DNA of 64,000 nucleotides from Tidjanibacter sp. (GTDB lineage: Bacteria > Bacteroidota > Bacteroidia > Bacteroidales > Rikenellaceae), in assembly GCA_017503805.1 (NCBI GenBank), contig JAFVSJ010000013.1:1-64000 (forward strand). Direction: 5' to 3'. A program made the translations under genes and the position numbers. The notes beneath the pieces were generated by a model. It saw only the letters and a list, made by a program, of their open reading frames with translations, made no database searches and had not been told where the DNA came from. This document shows, in pieces, positions 45,204 through 56,150 of this stretch; positions within the stretch are counted from its first letter, which is position 1; each line of letters begins with the position of its first letter.

Positions 45204-45338
45204 TTAGAATTCCATCTCTGCGCCGTTCTCCTCATCCCAAGGATCGATGGTGGTCGAGTAGACGCTCGATGCGATACCGTTCTCTACCATCACGTCGTCG
45301 ATGGTAATGACAGGCTCTGTGTAAATACGTTTGGACAT
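45204..45338 (-). CDS. 44-residue small protein, Bacteroidetes type, unknown function
   Basis: An ATG at 45338 opens a 44-codon frame ending in TAA at 45204-45206. It starts MSKRIYTEPVITIDDVM and ends with an acidic tail containing PWDEENGAEMEF. The pattern K-x-Y-x-x-P near the N-terminus, a small Ala/Ser core (GIASSVYST) and an acidic aromatic tail recalls very short proteins often encoded next to Bacteroidetes surface-lipoprotein genes; their role is unknown. It lies 33 bp ahead of the fimbrillin-like gene and about 160 bp after a consensus promoter on the same strand, which supports real expression. There is no signal peptide. It could be a peptide product, a precursor, or a translated leader. 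Confidence 0.6.
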   Translation of the reverse strand: MSKRIYTEPVITIDDVMVENGIASSVYSTTIDPWDEENGAEMEF

Positions 45339-45497
45339 AAAATGATTAATTGTTTGAAATTGTTATAAATGGTTGAAATATGTTTTGCGTTGTTGTCTGT
45401 AGTGCAACTTGTTGCTTTCCCAATATTTAGCTGCTCTTATTCTCTTTCGCAAGGCTCCCACACGTGTGCGCGTCGCGCGTGATTATAAAAAGCGGTG

Positions 45498-45529
45498 CAA
45501 AGGTATAAAAACTTTCCGATAAACTGCAA
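45498..45529 (-). promoter_or_regulatory. promoter of the small protein/fimbrillin-like unit
   Basis: On the minus strand TTGC (45529-45526) and TACCTTTG (45505-45498) at 20-bp spacing. The following leader of about 150 nt contains the palindromes GCGCGACGCGC and CACACGTGTG and may be regulatory. Confidence 0.6.
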
Positions 45530-45552
45530 GTAATATGCAAATTTACACTCAC

Positions 45553-45591
45553 AAATGGGCAAAATAATACCCCGAGTGGTGCTCGGGGTAT
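45553..45591 (-). terminator. terminator of the small acidic protein gene
   Basis: ATACCCCGAG (45567-45576) pairs with CTCGGGGTAT (45582-45591); on the minus strand TATTATTTTG follows. Confidence 0.85.
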
Positions 45592-45614
45592 ATATGGAGT
45601 TCTAAAATGAACGG

Positions 45615-45944
45615 TTAAATCTCGTCTCGAAGGTTGTCGATGTCCTCATCCTCATCGTTGTGGTCGGCAAACTCGTCGGCACCCTTGAGGTCATCGCTAT
45701 AGTAGTCCCTATCTTCCTCCTCCTCTACGTGATCGTCTATCTTCACAACCACCTTCACGAGGTAGCTCACCTCCTCGGTCTCGAAAGGAACAGCGTAGAA
45801 AAACTCGCCATTGGGTTTCTCGATACGCATCATAGCTTCGTTATATCCAAGGGGATACAACTTTTTAACCTCCTCCTGCAACTCGGGCGCGAGGTTTGCA
45901 AAGCTCACTACGGAGCGGCGTTTAGTAACTTTCTGTGTACTCAT
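45615..45944 (-). CDS. small acidic conserved protein, unknown function
   Basis: I start at 45944 (MSTQKVTKRRSVVSFANL) rather than 45977, since the basic N-terminus then leads directly into the conserved part. The 109-residue protein has a basic start, a middle with LAPELQEEVKKLYPLGYNEA and EFFYAVPFETEEVSYLVKV, and a highly acidic tail (EEEEDRDYYSDD to the end). It is cytoplasmic by appearance. Similar small proteins are conserved in Bacteroidetes without assigned function. It is divergent from ligA and shares its upstream region. Confidence 0.7.
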   Translation of the reverse strand: MSTQKVTKRRSVVSFANLAPELQEEVKKLYPLGYNEAMMRIEKPNGEFFYAVPFETEEVSYLVKVVVKIDDHVEEEEDRDYYSDDLKGADEFADHNDEDEDIDNLRDEI

Positions 45945-45983
45945 ATCTGAATTAAGTGTTCTCAAAATTTTCTGCAATTATAA

Positions 45984-48188
<2,205 letters not shown>

Positions 48189-48227
48189 TAGAAATATATA
48201 TTTTTGCAAGCTAAACCGAACTGAAAA

Positions 48228-49130
48228 GTGGATAGAAATAAACTCATACAGAAATTGAGCGGCCTTGGAGTCGCACTCGTTACCCCGTTTACCGATGCGG
48301 GAGAAATCGACTATGCTGCTCTCGACCGCTTGATTGACTATGTTATCGAGGGTGGTGTGGACTACCTTGTGGTGATGGGCACCACGGGCGAGACACCTAC
48401 GCTGACTATGCCCGAGAGGGTGGCAGTGTTGAGGGCTGTGAAGGCTCGCAATGCAGGCCGTCTGCCTTTGGTTGTGGGTGTGGGTGGTAATGATACGGCT
48501 CGTGTTGTAGAGCTCATCGACCAGACTAATCTCGATGGAGTGGATGCCATTCTGAGTGTGGCACCGTTCTATAATAAACCCTCGCAACGTGGTCTTTACG
48601 AGCATTTTAAGTATATCGCCGAACGCTCACCACGACCCATTATTCTCTATAATGTACCCGGGCGTACGGGTGTCAATATGGAGCCCGCTACCACTCTGCG
48701 CATTGCTCACGATTGCCCCAATGTGGTGGCAATCAAGGAGGCGAGTGGCAATATTGAGCAGATTGCCGAGGTGATAGCAGGTCGCCCAGAGGGATTTGAG
48801 GTTATTTCGGGTGATGATTCGCTTGCACTGCCTGTGATGAAGGCGGGAGGTATAGGCGTTATCTCTGTGGCTGCCAATGCGTTTCCCCGATATTTCCACG
48901 AACTTATTGCCTCGCAGGCAGAAGGCGGTAGTGCCGAGAATGACTTACGTTTCGAGCAAATCCGCCCCACTGTGAAGATGCTCTTCGCCGAGGGAAATCC
49001 CCCAGGAGTGAAGGCCGCGCTTGCGATTCAGGGGGTGGTGAGGAATAATCTTCGACTTCCGCTTGTGGCCGTAAGCGAGCAACTTTTTGCAGAGATTGAG
49101 CGCTCCATCGAGGAGTGGAAATTCTGTTAG
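48228..49130 (+). CDS. dapA: 4-hydroxy-tetrahydrodipicolinate synthase
   Basis: The start codon is GTG at 48228. The 300-residue protein has GTTGETPTLT, APFYNKPSQRGLYEHF, ILYNVPGRTGVNM and AIKEASGN with the Schiff-base Lys 170. It condenses pyruvate and aspartate semialdehyde in the lysine and diaminopimelate pathway. A TATTTTTG -7-like box (48199-48206) lies 22 bp upstream. It follows ligA by 39 bp; other dap genes are not in the window. Confidence 0.95.
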   Translation: MDRNKLIQKLSGLGVALVTPFTDAGEIDYAALDRLIDYVIEGGVDYLVVMGTTGETPTLTMPERVAVLRAVKARNAGRLPLVVGVGGNDTARVVELIDQTNLDGVDAILSVAPFYNKPSQRGLYEHFKYIAERSPRPIILYNVPGRTGVNMEPATTLRIAHDCPNVVAIKEASGNIEQIAEVIAGRPEGFEVISGDDSLALPVMKAGGIGVISVAANAFPRYFHELIASQAEGGSAENDLRFEQIRPTVKMLFAEGNPPGVKAALAIQGVVRNNLRLPLVAVSEQLFAEIERSIEEWKFC

Positions 49131-49151
49131 AGAATCGCAGGGGGGCTGATT

Positions 49152-49901
49152 ATGAGAGCTATGTCGATACTGATGCGAGTGTGCGCTTGGCTTATAATAT
49201 TGCTGCTGCCTTCGAAGGCCGTAGCACAAGAGATGCGTGTACCCGATAATGACGACATCTTGCTCCGCACAATTGATGCCGAGTCGCCATACTATCTCGA
49301 TAAACTCTTGGCCAAGTATTTTTCTGCTGATGAGCAGATGAGCGAAGAAGAGTACCACTATCTCTACTACGGCTACGCTTTCAGTGAACTCTACAAACCT
49401 CTCGAACCCATACCGGCCGAGGATGTGGTTTTGGCTGTGGTTGAGGAGATTATGACAGAACCGACCGAAGAACGTATGCACCGCCTTATAGATGGGGCGA
49501 TGCAAGTTATGGAGCGCGATCCGTTCAGCCCCAAGAATCTCAATTTCCTCGCTTTTGCATACGGTTCTATTGGTGATAGCATCAATGAGAGACACTGCTT
49601 TGAGAGACTCAATGGGGTGTTGAAAACGATTGAAAGGTCGGGGGAAGGGACTAAAGAGAAGAGTCCTATGCACGTCTTAATGTTCTCTCACGCTGCTGAT
49701 TTGCTCTATGCCAAGGGGGTGGAGATTAAGAGCCGAGAGGTGGTATCGCGTACGGCAGAGTTTATCTATCTCAAGGAGAAGGATTCGAGAGGTAACCTGG
49801 GTTACTATTTTGACTTCTCGCGTGTATATATGGTTAAGCCCGATGTGGCCCCAACTGTAGAAAAACGAGGGTGGAGAATCAATAACTTACCACTCCAATA
49901 G
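49152..49901 (+). CDS. DUF4919 protein, secreted
   Basis: The 249-residue protein has a signal peptide (hydrophobic VCAWLIILLLPSKAVA, cleavage near AVA-Q, residue 25/26). The mature part is largely helical, with YHYLYYGYAFSELYKPLEP and NFLAFAYGSIGD resembling TPR-like helices, and a C-terminal GYYFDFSRVY. It resembles the DUF4919 family of Bacteroidetes, function unknown. It ends only two bases before the next start, so it is clearly co-transcribed with the clostripain-family gene. Confidence 0.72.
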   Translation: MRAMSILMRVCAWLIILLLPSKAVAQEMRVPDNDDILLRTIDAESPYYLDKLLAKYFSADEQMSEEEYHYLYYGYAFSELYKPLEPIPAEDVVLAVVEEIMTEPTEERMHRLIDGAMQVMERDPFSPKNLNFLAFAYGSIGDSINERHCFERLNGVLKTIERSGEGTKEKSPMHVLMFSHAADLLYAKGVEIKSREVVSRTAEFIYLKEKDSRGNLGYYFDFSRVYMVKPDVAPTVEKRGWRINNLPLQ

Positions 49902-49903
49902 TT

Positions 49904-51286
49904 ATGAATATGAAGTTGAAACACAATATACTTTCTGTGGTTGCTCTGGCAACCTTGATGTTTGCGCTTGCTGGTTGCCGTGGTGTAGTAGTGGATGGAG
50001 AGGATGTGGTTGTGCTACCGGAGAGTCAGGTTGAGCACACTCTCATTATGTACCTCAATGCGGACAATAACCTCTCTTCGAGCATTATGCGTAACGCAAC
50101 CGATGCCGAACTCGGTATGATAGGAGCGATGCCCTCCACGCGACTTATTATCTACCTTGACACTGCGCGTGATACCAAACTTTACGAGGTATATTACCAT
50201 ACCTATGGCTCCAATAACCACGTTCGCCACTGTAAGGAACTCAAAACCTATGCCTCGCAGGTTTCTACTCGCCCGGAGGTTATGAAGCAGGTGTTGGAGG
50301 ATATCAAAACACTTGCTCCAAGTTCGAGCTACGGCCTTGTGCTTGGCGGCCACGGTTCGGGTTGGTTCCCCAAGCCTAACTCTGGTGTGAAGTATAATAA
50401 TCAGAAGGTTGCACCTATTGATGGTGCGAGCCAAGAGTTTAGTTTCCTGCCACTTATGGAGCTTGCCCAGACTCGCTATCTGGGCTACGATCAGGTCTAC
50501 GATGAGAATGGCTCTGGTACGATTGACAACGAGTTGAGCTTCGTAGATGCTTCGGAGATGATAGAGGGTCTTTCGCCTATTCACTTCGACTATATTATAT
50601 TTGATGCCTGCTTTATGTCATCCATAGAGTTCCTCTATGAGATGCGTTCTGCGGCAGATTATATAGTGGCATCGCCTGTTGAGATTATGGCTTGCGGTCT
50701 ATCCTACAAGGAGATAGTTGAGAATCTTATGAGTCCAAGCCACTCGGTTGAGTCGATAGGTGCCATTGTGAAGGATGTCTATATGAGAGATAATAACTTC
50801 TCTCGCATCAAATCGCTTGCACTTGCTACGGTTGATTGCTCCAAACTTGAGGCTTTGGCCGATGCCGTGGCAGCGATTGTGGCATCAACGAATATAGAAG
50901 ATAGTGTTGAGATGGTTGAATCCCACCTCACCCCGCTTGAGATTAATGGCGAGATGACTCTCAATTGGAAGGATGTGCAGATGCTCGACAGGATGTCGCC
51001 TGCTGCATTCTACGATTTGGAGGACTTCGTTTGCCAACTCACCGACGACGAACAGTTGCTTGCCAACTTCCGTAGGGCACTTTCCGATGCTGTTGTCGCC
51101 AATGACCATACGGAGAATATCTACTCGCTTGGAAGTAATTATGCCTACTCTTTTTTGGAGTATCTTGTTGATGGCAGTTTCGACATCTGTGGAGTGAGTA
51201 CCTACATTCCTCGTAGGAGTGCTCCGCTTACTCTTCAGTACTATATGAAGACCGAATGGGCACGGAAAGTTTACTCTGTGAAATAG
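49904..51286 (+). CDS. clostripain-family (C11) cysteine peptidase lipoprotein
   Basis: The 460-residue protein has a lipobox (FALAGC, Cys 25) and a C11 peptidase domain: TLIMYLNADNNLSS, LVLGGHGSGW with catalytic His 150, and YIIFDACFMSSIEF with catalytic Cys 236. C11 peptidases cut after basic residues and some gut Bacteroidetes members activate toxins or process surface proteins; the natural substrate here is unknown. It starts two bases after the DUF4919 gene and is followed by a terminator. Confidence 0.9.
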   Translation: MNMKLKHNILSVVALATLMFALAGCRGVVVDGEDVVVLPESQVEHTLIMYLNADNNLSSSIMRNATDAELGMIGAMPSTRLIIYLDTARDTKLYEVYYHTYGSNNHVRHCKELKTYASQVSTRPEVMKQVLEDIKTLAPSSSYGLVLGGHGSGWFPKPNSGVKYNNQKVAPIDGASQEFSFLPLMELAQTRYLGYDQVYDENGSGTIDNELSFVDASEMIEGLSPIHFDYIIFDACFMSSIEFLYEMRSAADYIVASPVEIMACGLSYKEIVENLMSPSHSVESIGAIVKDVYMRDNNFSRIKSLALATVDCSKLEALADAVAAIVASTNIEDSVEMVESHLTPLEINGEMTLNWKDVQMLDRMSPAAFYDLEDFVCQLTDDEQLLANFRRALSDAVVANDHTENIYSLGSNYAYSFLEYLVDGSFDICGVSTYIPRRSAPLTLQYYMKTEWARKVYSVK

Positions 51287-51308
51287 AAAATACACTACAA
51301 TACCACTA

Positions 51309-51340
51309 CAAAGCCCCTACAAAGGGGCTTTGTGTGTTTT
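51309..51340 (+). terminator. terminator of the C11 peptidase gene
   Basis: CAAAGCCCC (51309-51317) pairs with GGGGCTTTG (51324-51332), followed by TGTGTTTT. Confidence 0.85.
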
Positions 51341-51437
51341 GTGTATCTTGCTGAAAATCAATGTCACTATCTGCTTTGTGATTGCCTGCCTGAAACTATA
51401 CAATGTGGGGAATAGCACTATATTCAATAAAAATTAC

Positions 51438-51445
51438 TATTTTTG
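51438..51445 (+). promoter_or_regulatory. -7 box of the phosphate locus
   Basis: TATTTTTG, 48 bp ahead of the DUF47 start; no standard -33 TTTG is found at the right distance, so activation may be required. No classical Pho box is recognisable. Confidence 0.5.
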
Positions 51446-51492
51446 TGTGAATTGTGAGAGGCTAACCTCCGACTAACCCCTATATTTCGACA

Positions 51493-52140
51493 ATGTTTAA
51501 GGCGAAGAAAACCAATATCCTCATTGAGAATATCGACAAATATTTCGATATGATAGACAATGCACTGCTCATCTTCAAGGATGGTGTGCGTAACTATCTT
51601 CACTCCTCTTCGGAGGCATTCAATGATAATCTCCATAGTATGTCACAACTCGACTCGGAGGCATCTGTGCTCCGACGTGCAATCGAGAATGACCTCTATA
51701 CCCAGACTGCTTTGGTTCGCTCCCGAGGTGATATTATGCGGCTTCTTGAGAAGCTTGGAAATATATCCAACATTTTAAGCGACAGTTTGTTGCAGTTCGA
51801 GATAGAAAATCCTTTCGTTCCGGCAGAACTCAATAATGAGTTTGTGAAACTCACCGAGTTTGCTACTCTTGCCGTGGAGTCTGCTCTACCTGCAGCGAAA
51901 GCCTATTTCCGTGAGCCAGAGACTATTACCGACAAGATAAATCGCGTCTACTTCTACAAGAAAGAGACCAAGAAGTGTGCACAGGCCATCAAACGCAGAG
52001 TTTTCCACGAGATGATGAGCCTCAAGTTGAGTGAAAAATTTCACCTCCGCTATTTTGCTCTCCATATTGAGAACCTTTCCGATGCGGCCGAGGTTGTGGC
52101 AGACCAATTGTCGGTTATGGCAATCAAACGCATTTTCTAA
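51493..52140 (+). CDS. DUF47 (PhoU-like) protein
   Basis: The 215-residue protein is all-helical with FDMIDNALLIFKDGVRNYL at the start and HIENLSDAAEVVADQLSVM at the end, as in DUF47/TIGR00153 proteins related to PhoU. These typically accompany low-affinity PiT phosphate carriers and are thought to regulate them. Here the next gene, 33 bp away, encodes a PiT-like membrane domain joined to a DNA-binding domain, followed by an OprO/P-type porin gene. Together this supports a phosphate-related role. Confidence 0.85.
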   Translation: MFKAKKTNILIENIDKYFDMIDNALLIFKDGVRNYLHSSSEAFNDNLHSMSQLDSEASVLRRAIENDLYTQTALVRSRGDIMRLLEKLGNISNILSDSLLQFEIENPFVPAELNNEFVKLTEFATLAVESALPAAKAYFREPETITDKINRVYFYKKETKKCAQAIKRRVFHEMMSLKLSEKFHLRYFALHIENLSDAAEVVADQLSVMAIKRIF

Positions 52141-52173
52141 TAGGGATTAATCTTATTTAAGCAGAAATTTTAG

Positions 52174-53799
52174 ATGACTCTCGTATTTGCCATACTTGCT
52201 ACGGCGTTGATTCTTTGGTGGTTAATTGCCAAAGAACTGCCTATTGCCTATGGCGCTTTGGCTGCTACCAGAGCCATTCCGAGGAGGGCATTCTTGGCTC
52301 TTGTGGTTGTGACTATGGCTGTTGCTATGTTCCTGCCTTGGACCTCATATTTTGGCGAGCGACTCGCGTCGGGATATGGTATGGTGTCGATAGGGGAGTT
52401 GTCTGTTGTTGGCTTGGCGGTTTTTTCCACTCTCATAATATTCGAACGTTTCGGAGTGATGCCATCGCTCTGTGCTGCTCTGCTCGGTGCGTTGGAGGCT
52501 TATAGGATTTTGGGAGAAGGTGCGACCCGACCCGATTATGCGCTTATGGCAGGTTGGCTTGTGGCGCCTCTCGTTGTGGCACTCCTTGCCGCCGTACTCT
52601 ACTATATCTATCGCGTGACGCTTGGTCGCAGTCATATACACTTTATCCGTTTGTCGGGTTATCTGCGCGACTTTGTTGTTGTGGGAGTGATATTTGTGGC
52701 ATTTGCCGTGGCAGTCAATAATGGTAGCCTGCTGATTATGCTTGGCAGATTGCTTATGGGACCACAGGTTGTCACCGTGTTGGTGCCGACAGTTATGCTT
52801 ATTGTGGCGGTCGTTCTATTTTGGAGGGCCGTTGTGTTGCGTATGGATATTGCGGCCGAACGCTATTTCGATATGTCGAGCCAAGCACTTGTAGTGGTGA
52901 GCTACTCGGTTGCCATTACGTTGATACTCTTCTCGTCGTCGGCTGTAAGGGCTGTGGGACTTGAGCCTACTCCGTTGTCACTCACGCAGTTGGTGGTGGC
53001 GGCTATGGTCGGTATCAGAGTTGTTCACCGTGCCCAAGTTAATGTTGAAAATAGTGTGCTTGGTCGCAATGCCTTGGGAGTTGTGTTGGCTCCCTTTGTA
53101 TCGTTTCTCCTGTATAGGCTCTTTTCGGGGCTCTTTGCAGGCTATTGGGTTACGGACCATAATACGAACCTAACTATTCTGATGTGCACACTGATGCTCG
53201 TTATGTTGGTCTTTTTCGCTCGCTACATACGCCGTCAGGAGCGCATCCGCAACTCCTCACGCCGCTTGATTTTGAGCCAGCAACAGCAACTTTATGAGAA
53301 TCAAAAGGCGTTGAATGCTATGGAGATAAAGAGTATTTTGTCGGAGAATGAGAGCCTCCACGGTATGCTCGAACTCAAGCGTAAGGAGATTATTAACGTG
53401 GCACTCGGAATCAGCGAGCAGAAGGAGTTTCTCGAGATGGTGACCGAAAAGGTGCGCAGGGCTGCCAAGTCATCGGGCGAGGAGAAAGACCGCCTCATAG
53501 CCGAAGTGGAACAAGACTTGAGCCAACGCACGAGCTTTTCGGGAGAGATAGATGAATTTTATACGCAAGCAGAGATATTGCATAAGGATTTCAGCCTGAA
53601 ACTCACAGAGGAATTTCCTCATCTGACCACCTCCGAACGCAGGTTGGCCACACTGCTGCGATTGGGATTTTCGTCGAAATATATTGCCACTCTGATGAAT
53701 ATCTCGCCCAAGAGTGTGGAGGTGGGCCGCTACCGCCTACGACAGAAATTGGGCTTGCAAAAGGGTGACAACTTGATAAGTTTCATTAAGTCGATTTAG
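52174..53799 (+). CDS. degenerate PiT-like membrane domain fused to coiled coil and LuxR-type HTH
   Basis: The 541-residue protein has roughly nine to ten membrane helices in residues 1-355. Segments such as AATRAIPRRAFLALVVVTMA, FERFGVMPSLCAALLGALEA and GRNALGVVLAPFVSFLLYRL follow the PiT phosphate permease pattern. The GANDxANA transport motifs of PiT are missing (AVNNGSLLI stands near one expected place). A coiled coil follows (about 365-470), then a LuxR-type helix-turn-helix (479-541: TSERRLATLLRLGFSSKYIA and SPKSVEVGRYRLRQKLGL). I infer a membrane-anchored transcription regulator derived from a phosphate carrier. The next gene is an OprO/P porin and the one before is DUF47. A plain unrelated membrane sensor is the alternative. 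Confidence 0.6.
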   Translation: MTLVFAILATALILWWLIAKELPIAYGALAATRAIPRRAFLALVVVTMAVAMFLPWTSYFGERLASGYGMVSIGELSVVGLAVFSTLIIFERFGVMPSLCAALLGALEAYRILGEGATRPDYALMAGWLVAPLVVALLAAVLYYIYRVTLGRSHIHFIRLSGYLRDFVVVGVIFVAFAVAVNNGSLLIMLGRLLMGPQVVTVLVPTVMLIVAVVLFWRAVVLRMDIAAERYFDMSSQALVVVSYSVAITLILFSSSAVRAVGLEPTPLSLTQLVVAAMVGIRVVHRAQVNVENSVLGRNALGVVLAPFVSFLLYRLFSGLFAGYWVTDHNTNLTILMCTLMLVMLVFFARYIRRQERIRNSSRRLILSQQQQLYENQKALNAMEIKSILSENESLHGMLELKRKEIINVALGISEQKEFLEMVTEKVRRAAKSSGEEKDRLIAEVEQDLSQRTSFSGEIDEFYTQAEILHKDFSLKLTEEFPHLTTSERRLATLLRLGFSSKYIATLMNISPKSVEVGRYRLRQKLGLQKGDNLISFIKSI

Positions 53800-53863
53800 A
53801 GCATAAAAGAAAATAGTCACAACACCAAATAAACTTTATTAACTTACTTAAACACAAACAACT

Positions 53864-55261
53864 ATGAAGAAATTTTTCCTTCTTGCAGCTGTGGTGATGG
53901 CATCGGTTTTCGGTGCTCAGGCACAGACTACCGAGGTGAACCAGTATGGTCAGAAGGTTGACGTTATTCCCGTACAGCCTACTCTTCAGGATGGTATCTT
54001 GGTATTCCAGAACAAACAGGCCAACTACAAGATGTGGTTTGACGTTCGCGTTCAGGGTGATGCAGCCGTTTACTTCGGCTACGACAAAAACCTCACCCAG
54101 ATTGGTAACGGTATGAGCTTCCGCCGTACCCGTTTTGCTGTTAAAACCCAGATCGACGAGAATTGGTACGCAGAGTTGGATACCGATTGGTCGAGCGGTA
54201 TTGTAGAGCTCAAAGATGCTATTCTTCAGTACGACGGTATTGAGAACTTGCAGATTAAGATGGGTAACTTCAAGGAGAACTTCTCGATTCAGCGTAACTC
54301 CACCAGCCGCTACCTCCTCTTTATGGAGCGTGCTATGGTAACCTACTTGGCTCCTTCGCGCCATATGGGTGTGAACTTCCGCTACGCTACTCCCGCTCTG
54401 TGGGCTTCGTTCGGCGTATTTGGTCCCGAGATTAAGGGCGCCGAGGAGCAGACCTTTATGGAGGACGGTAACAAAGACTACGGTCTGGATGCAGGTCTTT
54501 CCTACACCGGTAAACTTGTTTGGAGGCCTCTCCACGATATGAAAAATGGTTCGCTCCACCTTGGTGCAGCTGTTTCGTACCGTGAGCCCAAGGTGACCTC
54601 GACCGATGGTTACAACGCTATCCGCTATAGCACCCGTAACTCCACCAGCATCAACCGTAAGAAATACCTCGATACCGATGCAATCAAAGGTCTCGACCAC
54701 GAGTTCCTCTGGACCGTTGAGCTCGCAGGTCACTACGATGCACTCCGCTATGAGGCTGCTTACATCTCGCGTCAGGCTTTCGTAGACCTTGCAAAGAATG
54801 AGAAAGGTGCCGACCTCCGTCCCGCAAGCGGTTGGTATGTTCAGGCTGGTTATATGCTCTTTGGTGGCAAACAGAACTACGATGCAGGTGGTGCTAAATA
54901 CACCCGTTGCACTCGCGGTAAAGGTTGGGGCGACTTGGAGCTCGCAGCTCGCGTAGACCACATCGACCTGAACCTCAATAAATATTATATGGGTGGTTCG
55001 TCGACTCAGTATGCACTCGGTCTCAACTACTATCCCACCGAGAACGTGAAGTTTATGATCAACTACCAGTTTGCCGACAACGACGTATTCGCTAACGGTA
55101 AGGGCGAGCAGGATGGTACCGATAAGACCGCCAAGAACCCCTATAGCACCGGCTACGATGCAGATGGCAACGTTACCAAATTCCCCGCAGAGGCTCTTGC
55201 TAACGGTGGCAAAGGCGTTGACTTCCATATGATTTCGTGCCGCTTCCAGGTAGCATTCTAA
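53864..55261 (+). CDS. OprO/OprP-type phosphate-selective porin
   Basis: The 465-residue protein has a signal peptide (FGAQA-Q) and a barrel ending MISCRFQVAF with terminal Phe. The middle matches phosphate-selective porins O and P (PF07396): FRRTRFAVKTQIDENWYAEL, LQIKMGNFKENFSIQ, RAMVTYLAPSRHMGVNF, and GWYVQAGYML. Members form trimeric outer-membrane channels, in Pseudomonas for phosphate or polyphosphate; selectivity in Bacteroidetes homologues is not proven. The gene is 64 bp after the PiT-HTH gene and shows codon bias of a highly expressed gene. Confidence 0.88.
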   Translation: MKKFFLLAAVVMASVFGAQAQTTEVNQYGQKVDVIPVQPTLQDGILVFQNKQANYKMWFDVRVQGDAAVYFGYDKNLTQIGNGMSFRRTRFAVKTQIDENWYAELDTDWSSGIVELKDAILQYDGIENLQIKMGNFKENFSIQRNSTSRYLLFMERAMVTYLAPSRHMGVNFRYATPALWASFGVFGPEIKGAEEQTFMEDGNKDYGLDAGLSYTGKLVWRPLHDMKNGSLHLGAAVSYREPKVTSTDGYNAIRYSTRNSTSINRKKYLDTDAIKGLDHEFLWTVELAGHYDALRYEAAYISRQAFVDLAKNEKGADLRPASGWYVQAGYMLFGGKQNYDAGGAKYTRCTRGKGWGDLELAARVDHIDLNLNKYYMGGSSTQYALGLNYYPTENVKFMINYQFADNDVFANGKGEQDGTDKTAKNPYSTGYDADGNVTKFPAEALANGGKGVDFHMISCRFQVAF

Positions 55262-55325
55262 TTTAGAGATTTTTAAGAAATCATTACGACAACGTTATAT
55301 TCTTGTTAAGAATCATACGGCTATG

Positions 55326-55355
55326 TTTATGGATGCTTGACGGAGTATATATTTG
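55326..55355 (+). promoter_or_regulatory. promoter of the lamin-tail lipoprotein gene
   Basis: TTTA (55326-55329), 18 bp, TATATTTG (55348-55355). It lies 64 bp ahead of the ATG at 55419 and excludes the longer in-frame start at 55353. Confidence 0.6.
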
Positions 55356-55418
55356 CAACGTAAAACTTTTTACACCAATAACATTCAATCATTTATTAAC
55401 CAAACAAAAAAAAGTATT

Positions 55419-56042
55419 ATGAAAAAATTCTTTGCATTTGCAGCTATGGCTGCTGTAGCACTCACCTCGTGCGACGGTAACGAGATTAACGTTGACGGCC
55501 CCAACAACGGTGGCGGCGAGACCAAAGTTAGCGGTATCGTTCTGAACGAGCTTTCGGGTGCCGACAAATTCATCGAGCTCTACAACACTACCGACGAGGA
55601 GGTTTCGCTCGAGGGTGTTTATATGGTTAAATATGACAGCTCGAAAGAGGGTGGCCAGAGCACCACTTGGACCGGTAAAGCAGGTATGAAGATTGCTGCC
55701 AAAGGTTTCGTAGTTCTCGAGAGCTCCGACCTCGCTGACGAGGCTGAGGGTGGCGATCCCAACTATGTTTACGAGAGCGAGAACCACGTATTCAAAGGTG
55801 GTCTTTCGGGCAAGAAAAACGTATTCATCGAGCTCTACAACGCTAAAGATGAGAAACTGAGCGAGTTCAAACGTGGTGACGAGGGCGCAGGTTGGAACCA
55901 GGTAAGCGGTTACAACAACGACAAGCAGCACACCTTCTCGCGCGTACCCGATGGTACCGGTGAGTGGGCTTATGCAGATCCTACCAAGGGTGCAGCCAAC
56001 GGTGCTAAAGTTGCTGATATCGAGCAGCAGCCCGAGATGTAA
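55419..56042 (+). CDS. lamin-tail-domain lipoprotein
   Basis: The start at 55419 opens MKKFFAFAAMAAVALTSC with lipobox Cys 18. The 207-residue protein has one lamin-tail domain (about 32-190): GIVLNELSGADKFIELYNTT, LEGVYMVKYD, GFVVLESSD, FIELYNAKDEKLSEFKRG and FSRVPDGTGEW. LTD domains are immunoglobulin-like modules found in secreted proteins, often with nucleases or phosphatases, and are thought to bind or anchor. It has its own promoter but follows the porin gene closely and may belong to the same functional locus. Confidence 0.85.
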   Translation: MKKFFAFAAMAAVALTSCDGNEINVDGPNNGGGETKVSGIVLNELSGADKFIELYNTTDEEVSLEGVYMVKYDSSKEGGQSTTWTGKAGMKIAAKGFVVLESSDLADEAEGGDPNYVYESENHVFKGGLSGKKNVFIELYNAKDEKLSEFKRGDEGAGWNQVSGYNNDKQHTFSRVPDGTGEWAYADPTKGAANGAKVADIEQQPEM

Positions 56043-56082
56043 TTTTGGGATAATTTTTGCATAACATTTTCTTGACGGATTA

Positions 56083-56112
56083 GGCTCTGCCTGCCAGTGG
56101 GCGGGCAGAGCC
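56083..56112 (+). terminator. GC-rich hairpin after the lamin-tail gene
   Basis: GGCTCTGCC (56083-56091) pairs with GGCAGAGCC (56104-56112), with an inner TGCC/GGGC. There is no T-tract, so termination is uncertain. Confidence 0.45.
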
Positions 56113-56150
56113 GACCTCCGCCGTTTATCACCTAAATTAATTCAAGAAAA

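Noticed and set aside
43971-45368. 465-codon plus-strand frame opposite the fimbrillin-like gene
   Set aside because: The minus-strand gene has lipobox, fimbrillin-like motifs, promoter and terminator; the plus frame has none.
52174-53799. Functional PiT phosphate carrier
   Set aside because: The duplicated GANDxANA motifs are absent and a third of the protein is coiled coil plus HTH.
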